Below the pieces are notes generated by a model, which was not told the origin of the DNA, did not search any database, and saw only the letters and a program-made list of their open reading frames with translations. Positions 31,967-41,809 of a stretch of DNA of 64,000 nucleotides are shown here, one piece after another. This DNA comes from Lachancea kluyveri NRRL Y-12651 (taxonomy: Eukaryota; Ascomycota; Saccharomycetes; Saccharomycetales; Saccharomycetaceae), in assembly GCA_000149225.2 (NCBI GenBank), contig CM000692.1, forward strand, positions 1,054,001 through 1,118,000. The letters run 5' to 3'. The position numbers were made by a program, and so were the translations under genes. Numbering within the stretch: the stretch's first letter is position 1; the number at the start of each line of letters is the position of its first letter.

Positions 31967-34900
31967 ATGCTGGGTCAAGTTGAACAAGAAATTAATAAAA
32001 AGATTGAAAGAGAAAAAAACATCATCCAAGGTGCCTCTCAATTAAAGAAAAAGACCGATAATGTCATGGTGATCCAAAAATGCAATACCAATATTAGAGA
32101 AGCTCAACAGAATATTCAATATTTAGAAGAAACTTTGAAAAAATTGCAATTGAACCAACAAGAGCAACAAAAGAATGATACCTCCCTGGGTACAGAGGGT
32201 AACGTAAGAGGGTACGGGCAATTATCTACTATATCTCCTGATGAACACATATTCTCGAGATTGGATTTGGTCAAATACGATTGTCCCTCTTTATCCCAAC
32301 GTATCCAATTTATGCTGCAGCAGTTAGAGTTTAAACTTCAGGTAGAGAAACAGTATCAGGAAGCAAATGACAAGTTGACCAAACTTTACCAAATCGATGG
32401 TGATCAACGTAGTAGCTCTGCTGCCGAAGGTGGCTCCTGGGAATCTAAACAAAGGATTCAATTATTGACGAAAGCTCTGAAGAAATATCAAGCCATCAAT
32501 GTTGAACCAGATCAATCTAGAAATCAAGACAACGGTTCAATGCATTCTCAACCCAAGTTTAGAAGAAAACAACTAACTGGGACTTTAAGCATTGGAATAA
32601 CTGCAATCAGGGATGTAGACCATATCCAATCTCCCTTGTTTTCACGAAAGCCGGAAACAATTGTAACGGTCAAAATTGATGACGCTGTCAGGGCAAAGAC
32701 CAAGCCATCAAGAAATGATAGGTGGCACGAAGAGTTCGGTTTCCATGTTGATAAAGGCAATGAAGTGGAGATTACTGTATATGATAAAATTAACGATAGG
32801 CTAGTTCCAGTGGCAGTGATGTGGTTGTTGTTGTCTGATGTTGCCGAAGAGATTCGTAAAAAGAAAGCAGGTCAAGCAGGCCAGCCAGGTTGGGCTAACG
32901 CCTCTACAGTGATGAATTCTGCTGATTCTACCAGTGGTGATGGCAGTGCTCCTACGCAAAGTTTAACTGCTAGTGATTCCTCTGCCACTGATAACCAGAC
33001 CAACACAGCTGTATCCGGATTAGCCATACATCATCTTCAATCAATAACCGCAAGTGCTTGGTTTGTATTGGAGCCTGCCGGTCAAATCCTGCTAACATTA
33101 GGGTTTAATAAATCTACCGAGCCAACTAGAAAGAATTTGATGGGTGGTTTACATCGTCGTGGTGCTATTATCAATAGAAAGGAAGATGTTTACGAACAAC
33201 ACGGCCATCATTTCGTCCAAAAATCATTTTACAATATTATGTGTTGCGCATACTGTGGTGACTTCTTGCGTTATACTGGTTTTCAGTGTCAGGACTGTAA
33301 ATTTTTATGTCACAAGAAATGTTACACGCACGTTGTTACCAAGTGTATTGCTAAAACAAGTACCGATACTGACCCTGACGAAGCAAAACTAAACCATCGC
33401 ATCCCTCATAGGTTTAAGCCAGTTTCAAACCGTGGTACTAAATGGTGTTGTCACTGTGGCTATATCTTACCGTGGGGAAGGAAAAATGTCCGTAAATGTT
33501 CCGAGTGTGGTGTTATGTGCCATGCTCAATGTGCACACTTAGTTCCCGACTTTTGCGGGATGTCTATGGAAATGGCCAATCAAGTTTTGACCACTATCCA
33601 AGACACCAAGCGTTCTCAGGAAAAAAGGAAAAGACATTCTCCAACATCTGGTTTATCCAGCGGCACAAAGTCTGACACCCAAACGCATTCTACAAACAAA
33701 TTACTTCCATTACTACCGCAAGCTACAAACTCTAGACAACCCTCTCCCGAATACTCTAATCATCAAATTGATGAAAGCAACCGTGAGAGCCACAACTTCA
33801 ATGGGAAGTATATTGCTGAACAGCAATCCTCTACTCAACCAGCCAGTTTAGAACATGAAAGAAATGAGAAAATGAATGACAGGTTGAACAACTTCATTGA
33901 ACAGAATGATGTTTACCAGAGTTTTACCAATGGTGCTGCTGGAAACACTTCTCCTCAATTAAACGAACGTCTGTACACTTTAGACCCGGCTTCTCGCTCT
34001 GAATCCGACAAAAATGATTTGTTAGACCAATCGACTTTGAGAGAGCAATTAAGGCTGGAGGAGGAACAGAAATGGTATGAGGAACAACGTACGATTGAAT
34101 TGAGAAAGCAACAACAAATGGAAGAAGAGATTAAGCACCAACAACAACAGCAGCAGCAACAAAATGAAATTGTGGCTCTTGAAACAAAACAAAACCCATT
34201 CAACATTATTCCCTCATCAGAACCACTTCAATTGAACCAGAACGATTTCGAACAATCACACGATTTAGAGAATACTCAGGCCCAAAACAACCCGTTCAGG
34301 GAGAATGTTAATAACAAGCTAGAATACCTGGTTCCCGAAACCCAAAGTATCGATGAAGCCTCTGAACTGCAATCGAAGCTGCATGAACAAGCTCAAATAC
34401 TACAGGAGGAGATCCAAGTTCCGCAACAAGTATCTCCTCAGAAATCCCACACAAGTTCTAGACATAGGAGGAGAACTCCAAAGCGTCGTAAAGTTTCTTT
34501 GGATGATTTTGTTTTGTTGAAAGTGCTAGGGAAAGGTAACTTCGGTAAAGTTTTATTGGCCAAGTCCAAAAATACAGATAGCTTATGTGCGATAAAGGTT
34601 TTGAAAAAAGATCACATTATAAAAAATCATGATATCGAAAGTGCAAGGGCAGAGAAAAAAGTGTTTTTGTTGGCAACTAAAGCCAAACATCCATTTTTAA
34701 CCAACTTGTATTGTTCTTTTCAAACTGAAAATAGGATTTACTTTGCCATGGAGTTTATTGGTGGTGGGGATTTAATGTGGCATGTTCAAAATCAGAGACT
34801 TTCTGTCAGGAGAGCCAAATTTTATGCTGCTGAAGTGCTTTTAGCACTAAAATATTTCCACGATAATGGTGTGGTTTATCGTGATTTGAAATTGGAGAAC

Positions 34901-35494
34901 ATCTTGCTAACTCCGGAGGGTCATATCAAGATAGCTGACTACGGTTTGTGTAAAGATGAAATGTGGTATGGTAACAAAACATCCACCTTCTGTGGCACTC
35001 CAGAATTCATGGCCCCTGAAATTCTAAAAGAACAAGAATATACCAAATCTGTTGACTGGTGGGCATTTGGTGTTTTGTTGTATCAAATGTTATTATGCCA
35101 GTCTCCATTTTCTGGTGATGATGAGGACGAAGTTTTTAATGCCATTCTAACTGATGAGCCTTTGTACCCAATCGACATGGCAGGTGATATTGTCCAGATC
35201 TTCCAAGGGTTGTTGACTAAAGATCCTGAAAGGCGTTTAGGCGCAGGTCCGCGTGATGCTTTGGAAGTCATGGAAGAGCCGTTCTTCCGCAATATCAGTT
35301 TTGATGATATCTTAAACTTACGCATTCAACCACCATACGTCCCTGAAATAAAGGCTGCTGATGACACTTCTTATTTTGAAAAGGAGTTTACCTCAGCTCC
35401 ACCAACTCTAACCCCATTACCATCTGTATTGAGCTCAAACCTTCAAGAAGAGTTCCGTGGCTTTTCTTTTATGCCCGATGACTTGGCTCTTTGA
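31967..35494 (+). CDS. PKC1: protein kinase C Pkc1
   Basis: Rho1-activated serine/threonine kinase heading the cell-wall-integrity MAP kinase pathway. The ATG at 31967 gives 1,175 residues (yeast about 1,151) and an N-terminus that aligns with yeast Pkc1. Domains in order: two HR1 coiled coils (about 1-200), a C2-like domain (about 210-400), two C1 zinc fingers (HHFVQKSFYNIMCCAYCGDFL and HRFKPVSNRGTKWCCHCGYIL), a long Ser/Gln-rich linker with a CAA/CAG-coded Q tract, and an AGC kinase domain from about residue 846. In the kinase, GKGNFG is at 855-860, YRDLKLEN has D973, and the activation loop reads TSTFCGTPEFMAPE. The C-terminal hydrophobic motif FRGFSFMPD is intact. Orthologue of YBL105C. 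Confidence 0.97.
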   Translation: MLGQVEQEINKKIEREKNIIQGASQLKKKTDNVMVIQKCNTNIREAQQNIQYLEETLKKLQLNQQEQQKNDTSLGTEGNVRGYGQLSTISPDEHIFSRLDLVKYDCPSLSQRIQFMLQQLEFKLQVEKQYQEANDKLTKLYQIDGDQRSSSAAEGGSWESKQRIQLLTKALKKYQAINVEPDQSRNQDNGSMHSQPKFRRKQLTGTLSIGITAIRDVDHIQSPLFSRKPETIVTVKIDDAVRAKTKPSRNDRWHEEFGFHVDKGNEVEITVYDKINDRLVPVAVMWLLLSDVAEEIRKKKAGQAGQPGWANASTVMNSADSTSGDGSAPTQSLTASDSSATDNQTNTAVSGLAIHHLQSITASAWFVLEPAGQILLTLGFNKSTEPTRKNLMGGLHRRGAIINRKEDVYEQHGHHFVQKSFYNIMCCAYCGDFLRYTGFQCQDCKFLCHKKCYTHVVTKCIAKTSTDTDPDEAKLNHRIPHRFKPVSNRGTKWCCHCGYILPWGRKNVRKCSECGVMCHAQCAHLVPDFCGMSMEMANQVLTTIQDTKRSQEKRKRHSPTSGLSSGTKSDTQTHSTNKLLPLLPQATNSRQPSPEYSNHQIDESNRESHNFNGKYIAEQQSSTQPASLEHERNEKMNDRLNNFIEQNDVYQSFTNGAAGNTSPQLNERLYTLDPASRSESDKNDLLDQSTLREQLRLEEEQKWYEEQRTIELRKQQQMEEEIKHQQQQQQQQNEIVALETKQNPFNIIPSSEPLQLNQNDFEQSHDLENTQAQNNPFRENVNNKLEYLVPETQSIDEASELQSKLHEQAQILQEEIQVPQQVSPQKSHTSSRHRRRTPKRRKVSLDDFVLLKVLGKGNFGKVLLAKSKNTDSLCAIKVLKKDHIIKNHDIESARAEKKVFLLATKAKHPFLTNLYCSFQTENRIYFAMEFIGGGDLMWHVQNQRLSVRRAKFYAAEVLLALKYFHDNGVVYRDLKLENILLTPEGHIKIADYGLCKDEMWYGNKTSTFCGTPEFMAPEILKEQEYTKSVDWWAFGVLLYQMLLCQSPFSGDDEDEVFNAILTDEPLYPIDMAGDIVQIFQGLLTKDPERRLGAGPRDALEVMEEPFFRNISFDDILNLRIQPPYVPEIKAADDTSYFEKEFTSAPPTLTPLPSVLSSNLQEEFRGFSFMPDDLAL

Positions 35495-35997
35495 TGTTAC
35501 ATGCAGATTGCACTGCGTTCGGAGTGAAAGCGGTTTAACAGAAAACAGAGGGAAGCACAAGTATATACAGGATGTCAGGAAGCCAACTAATAGGGCTGTA
35601 TTAATGCACACCAGGGGGTCCATGCCTCACTTGCCAAAATATTGTGGAATCAAGACGGCAGTATTATTCTAACCTCCGTTAAACTTCTAGACTTAAAACA
35701 GGACACGGAAACGAAGTTCTCATGGCATATATTTGTACCGAGTCAAATTCCTAATGTTCACTGTCTATTGCTTTATGTGAGCTGAAAGCCACATTTTACC
35801 TATTATGCTATTAGGGGAAGAACAGTGGACCAGAAACTGCAATTCCATGGTAACCTAAGTGTATGTACCTCTGTACGAAGCATATAATTTTCATTCGTAA
35901 ACTCAATCTCGGGACTCATGAAGCTCGTTCCTAAGTAACGCTCGTGACTAAGTCGTTTGATTAGTCTTACTGATTAGCTGGGAGTAACTACAATAAA
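35495..35997. other. PKC1-SRO7 intergenic region
   Basis: A 503-bp gap. No gene, repeat or strong regulatory consensus is seen. Confidence 0.4.
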
Positions 35998-38900
35998 ATG
36001 TTCAAAAGCAGGAGATTAAAGACTGTTTCAAACGCTCTCAAGTCTGTCGCCAGCAATGATGCTTCTGCTGGTATTAGTTCTAAGATGTTTGACATTTGTG
36101 AAGTAAGCAGATACGGTATGAATGGTAGTGTTACCACTTTTGCATTTGATCCAATTCAAAGTTTACTGGCCCTTGCTACTAGCACCGGGGAAATCCATAT
36201 TTATGGTAAACAACAAGTAGAAGTGGTTTTTACGTTGGATTCTAAGGCTACAATCAAGTCAATACGCTTTGTCAAGGGTGTATACTTAGTCGCAGCCGAC
36301 TCCAAGGACGTCGTCTTGATATTTTCTTTGCATACAAAGAAATTGCTGACTGCCTTTTATGCACCAGGTAAGATCACATGCATCGATACAGACCCATCTC
36401 TCGATTGGATGTTGATCGGTCTACAAAGCGGTGCTGTGATCATTTATGATATTGATAGAGACAACTTATCTCCAATCAAAATAGAGAACCTTCAAAAGAA
36501 ACGGTTTTTTCCACAGGCTGTGCTTTCCCCTGTGGTATCAATTCAGTGGAATCCGAGAGACATTGGATCAGTTTTAATTTCCTATGAAAGAGTCACGGTC
36601 GTTTATTCTTTAGTGGATAATCAAATTAAACAACACTTCATATATGAGTTACCTCCATTTGCACCAGGCGGTGATCCTTCTGTTAGATTAGACACTAAGA
36701 GAAATCCCAAAGTCGTACAGTCTCTCTACCATCCAAACTCACTGCATATTTTAACTGTTCATGAGGACAACTCCTTAGTTTTTTGGGATGCCAACAATGG
36801 CCAACTGATCCAGGCAAGAACACTATTCGATACTGACGTAAACGTACCAAAGAAATTTAATTACCCCTCACCAGTACGCAATTCTCAAATTTTTAAAGTT
36901 TTATGGATCTGTCAAGCAAACCCAGAATATACCTCCTTGTTAATTGCTGGCGGCTCTTCTGACCCCGAAAACGGATGTCATAATTTAACCATGATTGACT
37001 TGGGCGGCACACCTATGTATTCCGTTACCTCCTATGAAAAGATGAGTGATTACTATGCTAACCCTGTCCAACAAAAGATTTTTCCTATCCCGAATGATGC
37101 TTCTGTAGTGAATTTTTTGCCCTTAGCAAGAAAGTCTCCGTATTACGCGGGAAACCACGATCCTGCTATTATTCTGGTATTGTTAGATGACGGCGAGATC
37201 GAAACTCTACTCTATCCATCTGGAAATCTCACATACAAGGCGTCTCTGTTTCCACAAAGTGTATCGTGGGTTAGACCTACCGCTACAGTTTCGGTTGCGA
37301 CTTCGGTTCCAAAAAAGTTATGGTTAGGCATGATGTCTTCTACTTACAATAAGGATTATTTGCTGAAAGGTGGTGCCCCTGTTAAAAAGCTATTAAGAGT
37401 TCATGACACCAGATCTTCGTTAGCTACTGGACATAAAAACGGATCTGTAAGAATTTGGGATGCATCCCATGGTGAATTAGATGATAGTTCCGTATTTGAT
37501 GTTAATGTTTCACATGCATTGAATAAAGCTACTGGTATTTCAATTGACCATATTTCTTTTGCCTCCGAAACAGCAGAGCTAGCGGTATCTGTGGAGGCAG
37601 GCGATGTCGTCTTTTTCAAGTTTCAGCTTAACAAAAACTACAATCCTAAGGGTGACCTCATGGACAACAATATGGAAGTCAACTTTAGGAGGTTTTCTTT
37701 AAATGACTCAGAAAACATTTTGGTTGATATTTCAAATAGAGCTCCCGCAAATTTACGAGAAGGATTTTTACCAGTCACTGCCATCCATGCTAAGAAAGGT
37801 AGAACGTCAGCTTTACATAACAGTAACGTCGGCTTCGTCTGTATTGCCTACGAGGATGGTACTGTGATGGTGGTCGACAGAAGAGGACCTGCCGTTATCT
37901 ACATGGGCAATATAAGGAAAATCAGTAAGGAGAAAAGCTCTTACGTTAGTAGTGTCGATTTCTCGATTATGGAATACGGAGATGATGGCTATTCGAGTAT
38001 CTTAATGGCATGTGGTACAGACGTTGGCGAGCTAATTATTTTTAAAGTGTTACCGGACCCTAGTGGTAGGTTTTCCGTTCAGCCAGTCGATCCCTTAAAG
38101 ACAAACGATTCAGGTCCAGTGGTGTCAATCAACTCATATTCTAAAGATACTGGAAGGTCATGCGCGGCCACAATCTCTGCGATGCAAGATTTAGCAAAGG
38201 GTATTCCGATCCCCGGGTTTATAACTATCGCTAGTGGCTTAGACGTTAGGTTGGTAACACCAGGCAAATCTAAGGATACCCACAAGATATTTAAGCACCA
38301 TATCGCGGCGTGCGGCTTGTCATTCATTCCATTTGTCAGTAACAAAGGTGAAAAAAATGTGGCAACTATTATGATCTGTTTGCTTATTAATGGTGAAGTA
38401 AAAGTATTGAGCGTTCCTGAACTAAAAGAAATAAAATCCTCTTTTTTGCCTACCAGGACTAACTCTAAATATATTAGAGAATCTTCCGTTTTGAATAACG
38501 GCGATATCGTTGTAAGGGTTGGTAAATCAGAGGCAAGTTTGGTGACGGTCGTTAAAGAAACTACTGCCGGAGCGTCCCAAGGGGCACCCTCCTCTCTGCA
38601 TCAAGATACCGACACCTTGTATAATCCTAACTTACGGATTGAATGTAGACCTCAGGTGAACTCTTTACAATGGGCTCGTGGTACCCTCTACGTGAAAACA
38701 GAAGACTTAGATAACTTATTGGGCGGTGCTAGAAGACCTAAGTCCAAGTACGAGGAAAGTGCCCTCGCTAATGGAACGATTTCGATTGATCCACAAGAAA
38801 AAGTTCATAATACACACGAGCTGTCTGCCAATAAGGGTTTTCAATACCAGGCGCCAGTCAGGCACGCTACCAAGACTGGAGGCTATGGTACGATAAAGTA

Positions 38901-39051
38901 CGTTTCTCGTGCTATGGAGAACGGTATGGATACCATAGAAGGTACCTTCAATGATTACGCGGCTGCTGCAAACGAAACCATGAATGAAGCTTTAGAACAA
39001 ACCGGATCCGACTTAATGAAAGGTGCATTTAGATCCAAGATGGGTTTCTAG
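35998..39051 (+). CDS. SRO7: lethal-giant-larvae family exocytosis regulator Sro7/Sro77
   Basis: Effector of the Rab Sec4 that binds the plasma-membrane t-SNARE Sec9 and promotes polarised exocytosis. The 1,017-residue protein has the Lgl layout: a double WD40-type propeller through most of the length (for example VTTFAFDPIQSLLALATSTGEIHIYG, SLYHPNSLHILTVHEDNSLVFWD, LATGHKNGSVRIWDASHGELDD) and a C-terminal R-SNARE-like tail ending in MKGAFRSKMGF. S. cerevisiae has two WGD copies, SRO7 (YPR032W) and SRO77 (YBL106C). Here there is one gene, flanked by YBL genes, so the symbol covers both. Confidence 0.93.
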   Translation: MFKSRRLKTVSNALKSVASNDASAGISSKMFDICEVSRYGMNGSVTTFAFDPIQSLLALATSTGEIHIYGKQQVEVVFTLDSKATIKSIRFVKGVYLVAADSKDVVLIFSLHTKKLLTAFYAPGKITCIDTDPSLDWMLIGLQSGAVIIYDIDRDNLSPIKIENLQKKRFFPQAVLSPVVSIQWNPRDIGSVLISYERVTVVYSLVDNQIKQHFIYELPPFAPGGDPSVRLDTKRNPKVVQSLYHPNSLHILTVHEDNSLVFWDANNGQLIQARTLFDTDVNVPKKFNYPSPVRNSQIFKVLWICQANPEYTSLLIAGGSSDPENGCHNLTMIDLGGTPMYSVTSYEKMSDYYANPVQQKIFPIPNDASVVNFLPLARKSPYYAGNHDPAIILVLLDDGEIETLLYPSGNLTYKASLFPQSVSWVRPTATVSVATSVPKKLWLGMMSSTYNKDYLLKGGAPVKKLLRVHDTRSSLATGHKNGSVRIWDASHGELDDSSVFDVNVSHALNKATGISIDHISFASETAELAVSVEAGDVVFFKFQLNKNYNPKGDLMDNNMEVNFRRFSLNDSENILVDISNRAPANLREGFLPVTAIHAKKGRTSALHNSNVGFVCIAYEDGTVMVVDRRGPAVIYMGNIRKISKEKSSYVSSVDFSIMEYGDDGYSSILMACGTDVGELIIFKVLPDPSGRFSVQPVDPLKTNDSGPVVSINSYSKDTGRSCAATISAMQDLAKGIPIPGFITIASGLDVRLVTPGKSKDTHKIFKHHIAACGLSFIPFVSNKGEKNVATIMICLLINGEVKVLSVPELKEIKSSFLPTRTNSKYIRESSVLNNGDIVVRVGKSEASLVTVVKETTAGASQGAPSSLHQDTDTLYNPNLRIECRPQVNSLQWARGTLYVKTEDLDNLLGGARRPKSKYEESALANGTISIDPQEKVHNTHELSANKGFQYQAPVRHATKTGGYGTIKYVSRAMENGMDTIEGTFNDYAAAANETMNEALEQTGSDLMKGAFRSKMGF

Positions 39052-39180
39052 ATACTAAATCGTATTGCGTATATAGTGATTCATAATTGCCATTTTTTAA
39101 AGGTATCTGATTTATCATCGCGGTATCCTTGCACTCAATGCTATATCATTCTGAGAAATTCGAAAGTACGAGAATCCAAA

Positions 39181-39771
39181 ATGGGCAATTCCTTTACTGC
39201 AAAAGCGCCATCTTCTGTCCTGAATGCTGGGTCAGAGTTCCTGGACATCCCTAATGCGAGCGAGATGATGGACCTAACGGTAACTAGAGAACGGTGCTTG
39301 AGTCCCTCTTTAATAGATTCTTTTTTCAGAGTTTTGAGACATGGCAGCGACGACGTTATCAAGCAGAAGTTGAACAATACTAAAACCAACAGTATAGACT
39401 CTAGGACATCACAATGTAAGGACTTCATCCATTGTGAGCTCTATCCAAGCTGGTTAGTAAGAAACCGAATAATTAATTTCTGTGACCGGGAAGCCTCTGA
39501 ATTAAAGCGAGAAATAGAAGCGAAATACGGCACTTCTAACGCAGATCTGATTCCAGAAATTGATCCACGTATCGATCCATACGCTGCCAGGGAAAGGGAA
39601 GAACAGCGAGAAGCCCATTACAACGATTGGAAACGCCTCAAGAATTGGGTTCAAAATCAAAGAGAAGTTGAAAGAATCTTGCAAATAAGGTCTAATAACG
39701 TACTAGGTGAAGTATGTGGCCACAACACCGACTATGTTGAACAGTTTAAGAAATTTAGCAAAAGTATTTGA
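39181..39771 (+). CDS. MIX23: mitochondrial intermembrane-space cysteine protein Mix23
   Basis: Small Mia40-pathway protein of the mitochondrial intermembrane space. The chosen ATG at 39181 has an A-rich context and gives 196 residues, the length I recall for yeast Mix23. An in-frame ATG at 39076 would add 35 residues that look like translated leader. Cysteines at 39, 79, 85 and 101 plus one near the C-terminus, with ISR-like charged helices (YAAREREEQREAHYNDWKRLKNWVQNQREVERIL), fit the family. It is orthologous to YBL107C, the last chromosome II gene in this window; further right the partner genes come from chromosome X. Confidence 0.85.
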   Translation: MGNSFTAKAPSSVLNAGSEFLDIPNASEMMDLTVTRERCLSPSLIDSFFRVLRHGSDDVIKQKLNNTKTNSIDSRTSQCKDFIHCELYPSWLVRNRIINFCDREASELKREIEAKYGTSNADLIPEIDPRIDPYAAREREEQREAHYNDWKRLKNWVQNQREVERILQIRSNNVLGEVCGHNTDYVEQFKKFSKSI

Positions 39772-40131
39772 ACAGTACTCCAACAGTCTCTGTCTGATGA
39801 TCTTGTAAATATAACCCCAAGGCGGAGTAACGGAAAGTGGAGAAAAATGAAATATGCGGTGCCTAAATCTCAACAGCTGCTGGTTTCTGTGTATACTTTA
39901 ATTAAACTTCTTTACCATCTTTTATTCAGGAAACTCTTCATTACTTCTCTAACACGTGATTTTAACTAAGCCGCTTCTTTTTTTTTTCCTCTGACTCTGT
40001 TGTGATGTCAGCTGTTTTTTTTTCTTTCCTTTTTCATTTTCTTTCTCATAAAGTTGAATTCATCATTGCCAATTATTAAGCCCAGTCATCATCATTAAGT
40101 AAACCATTTGCGCCATCAAGATTAATTTGGA
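39772..40131. other. MIX23-BNA2 gap, boundary of the chrII/chrX tracks
   Basis: A 360-bp gap with CACGTGAT at 39953-39960 and T-rich tracts. It marks the point where YBL (chromosome II) orthologues give way to YJR (chromosome X) orthologues among the genes interleaved with the YPR series. No breakpoint repeat or tRNA is seen in it. Confidence 0.4.
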
Positions 40132-41613
40132 ATGAGTCAGGAAGTACCATTACCTATTTTAGAAGATTACGGATTATCCGCAAACAACGGTTTTCTACCT
40201 TCTGAGTTCCCAGTAACGCAGTTGTCCGATCCGTACTATAAACAGTGGGAAACAATCGTTGCCAATTTACCCTCTTTGTTACTGTCTAAGAGAATCAGAC
40301 AGATTGTTGACAAATTGCCGGTCTTGAAAGTCAAAGACACTCTTCTTGCTAATACTCCGGAGTTAAGAAGAGCTTATTCAGTTTTATGCTTCATTACTAA
40401 CGCTTATATTTGGGGTTACGACGAATCTTGCGACACTTTGCCTGATTGCGTTGCAAAGCCACTGCTACTAATTAGTGATAAGCTGGGCTTGCCACCTTTA
40501 TCTACTTACGCCTCGCTAATTCTGTGGAACTTCAAACCAATTATTGAGGATCCTGCTTTAACCGATGACCTCATGGACTTGCAAAATTTGACAACGATAA
40601 ACACTTTTACTGGTGGTATGGATGAGAGCTGGTTTTACTTGGTCAGCGTGTTTTTTGAAAAGATTGGTGCACAATCCATAACATCTGGCTTAAGAGCCAT
40701 TCAAGCCGTAAGAAATAACTCTGCAAATGTGGTTATTTCCGAATTGGAAGAATTGGCACAAGCTATTGATAATTTGGGTTCAGTTTTGATGAGAATGGAA
40801 GAAGTTTGTGATCCACATATCTTCTACTACAGAATCAGGCCCTTCTTAGCAGGATGGAAGAATATGAGTGACGTCGGCTTACCTAATGGTGTCAAATATG
40901 GCTCGGAAGGTTGTTACAAAATATTCGCGGGTGGTTCAAACGCGCAAAGCTCTTTAATTCAAACACTAGACATCTTATTGGGTATCGAACATTTCCCCAT
41001 GGGTCACAAAGGCTCGGAAGGCAAGAAAATCTCCACTCAAAGCGGCAGTAACTCCTTCATCAATGACATGAGAAACTACATGCCTAAGGAACATCGTGAA
41101 TTTTTGGAACACCTCACCCAAGTGAGTAATATTAGAGATTTTGTCCTTTCCAATAGCTCCAACGAAAAATTAACTTTAGCTTACGATGCATGCTTGGCCA
41201 TGTTGAAGTCCTTCCGTGACAAGCATATTCAAATTGTCACTCGCTATATTATTTTGCAGGCCAACAAAAAGTCTTCAACTACAAAATCTAAAGTTCTAAG
41301 AAACGGGTTATCAAAAACCCAAGGCAAGAAGGAACAAAAGGGTACTGGCGGTACCTCATTGATCCCATTTTTGAAACAATGTAGAGATGAAACTGGTAGT
41401 ATTGCTGCTAGCAACTGGGGTAAAAAAATTTTAAGCACAGGTGTTTTAAATGTTCAAAACTCCGTCAGTATTGTCGGCATCCGCAAGAGAAGATTAAGTG
41501 AGGATGATGGATCAAATAAAGAACAAAAAAGAGCCACTGTTGGCATGGCTGGTAGTTGGAGCTCCGTTGATGATGAAGAGGAAATTGCTGGTCGCACGGC
41601 CGGCCACTGGTGA
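40132..41613 (+). CDS. BNA2: indoleamine 2,3-dioxygenase Bna2
   Basis: Heme dioxygenase opening the tryptophan indole ring, the first step of the kynurenine route to NAD+. The 493-residue product is longer than yeast Bna2 (about 453), the excess being mainly a charged C-terminal tail. IDO hallmarks are GGMDESWFYLVSVFFEKIGA, FAGGSNAQSSLIQTLDILLGIEH, and MRNYMPKEHREFLEHL, in which H321 is the expected proximal heme ligand. BNA4, a later step of the same pathway, lies at the left edge of the window about 39 kb away. Orthologue of YJR078W. Confidence 0.95.
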   Translation: MSQEVPLPILEDYGLSANNGFLPSEFPVTQLSDPYYKQWETIVANLPSLLLSKRIRQIVDKLPVLKVKDTLLANTPELRRAYSVLCFITNAYIWGYDESCDTLPDCVAKPLLLISDKLGLPPLSTYASLILWNFKPIIEDPALTDDLMDLQNLTTINTFTGGMDESWFYLVSVFFEKIGAQSITSGLRAIQAVRNNSANVVISELEELAQAIDNLGSVLMRMEEVCDPHIFYYRIRPFLAGWKNMSDVGLPNGVKYGSEGCYKIFAGGSNAQSSLIQTLDILLGIEHFPMGHKGSEGKKISTQSGSNSFINDMRNYMPKEHREFLEHLTQVSNIRDFVLSNSSNEKLTLAYDACLAMLKSFRDKHIQIVTRYIILQANKKSSTTKSKVLRNGLSKTQGKKEQKGTGGTSLIPFLKQCRDETGSIAASNWGKKILSTGVLNVQNSVSIVGIRKRRLSEDDGSNKEQKRATVGMAGSWSSVDDEEEIAGRTAGHW

Positions 41614-41809
41614 ACGGAAAAATAGAGTAGTATCAACGGAGAAAGAAGGCGCCTTTTTGTAGGTGATTATGACAGATAGATAATGAATTGTTTAATACTT
41701 TATCACATAAGAAAAATAAGGAAAAAAAACGTATTAACATTTATATGGAGAAATAATAAGAAAGACAACAGGGGAGGAAGAAGGGGAGAAAAAATTGGGT
41801 GATCGGTTC

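Noticed and set aside
39076-39180. In-frame ATG extending MIX23 by 35 residues
   Set aside because: The ATG at 39181 has better context and gives the family length; the extension reads like translated leader.
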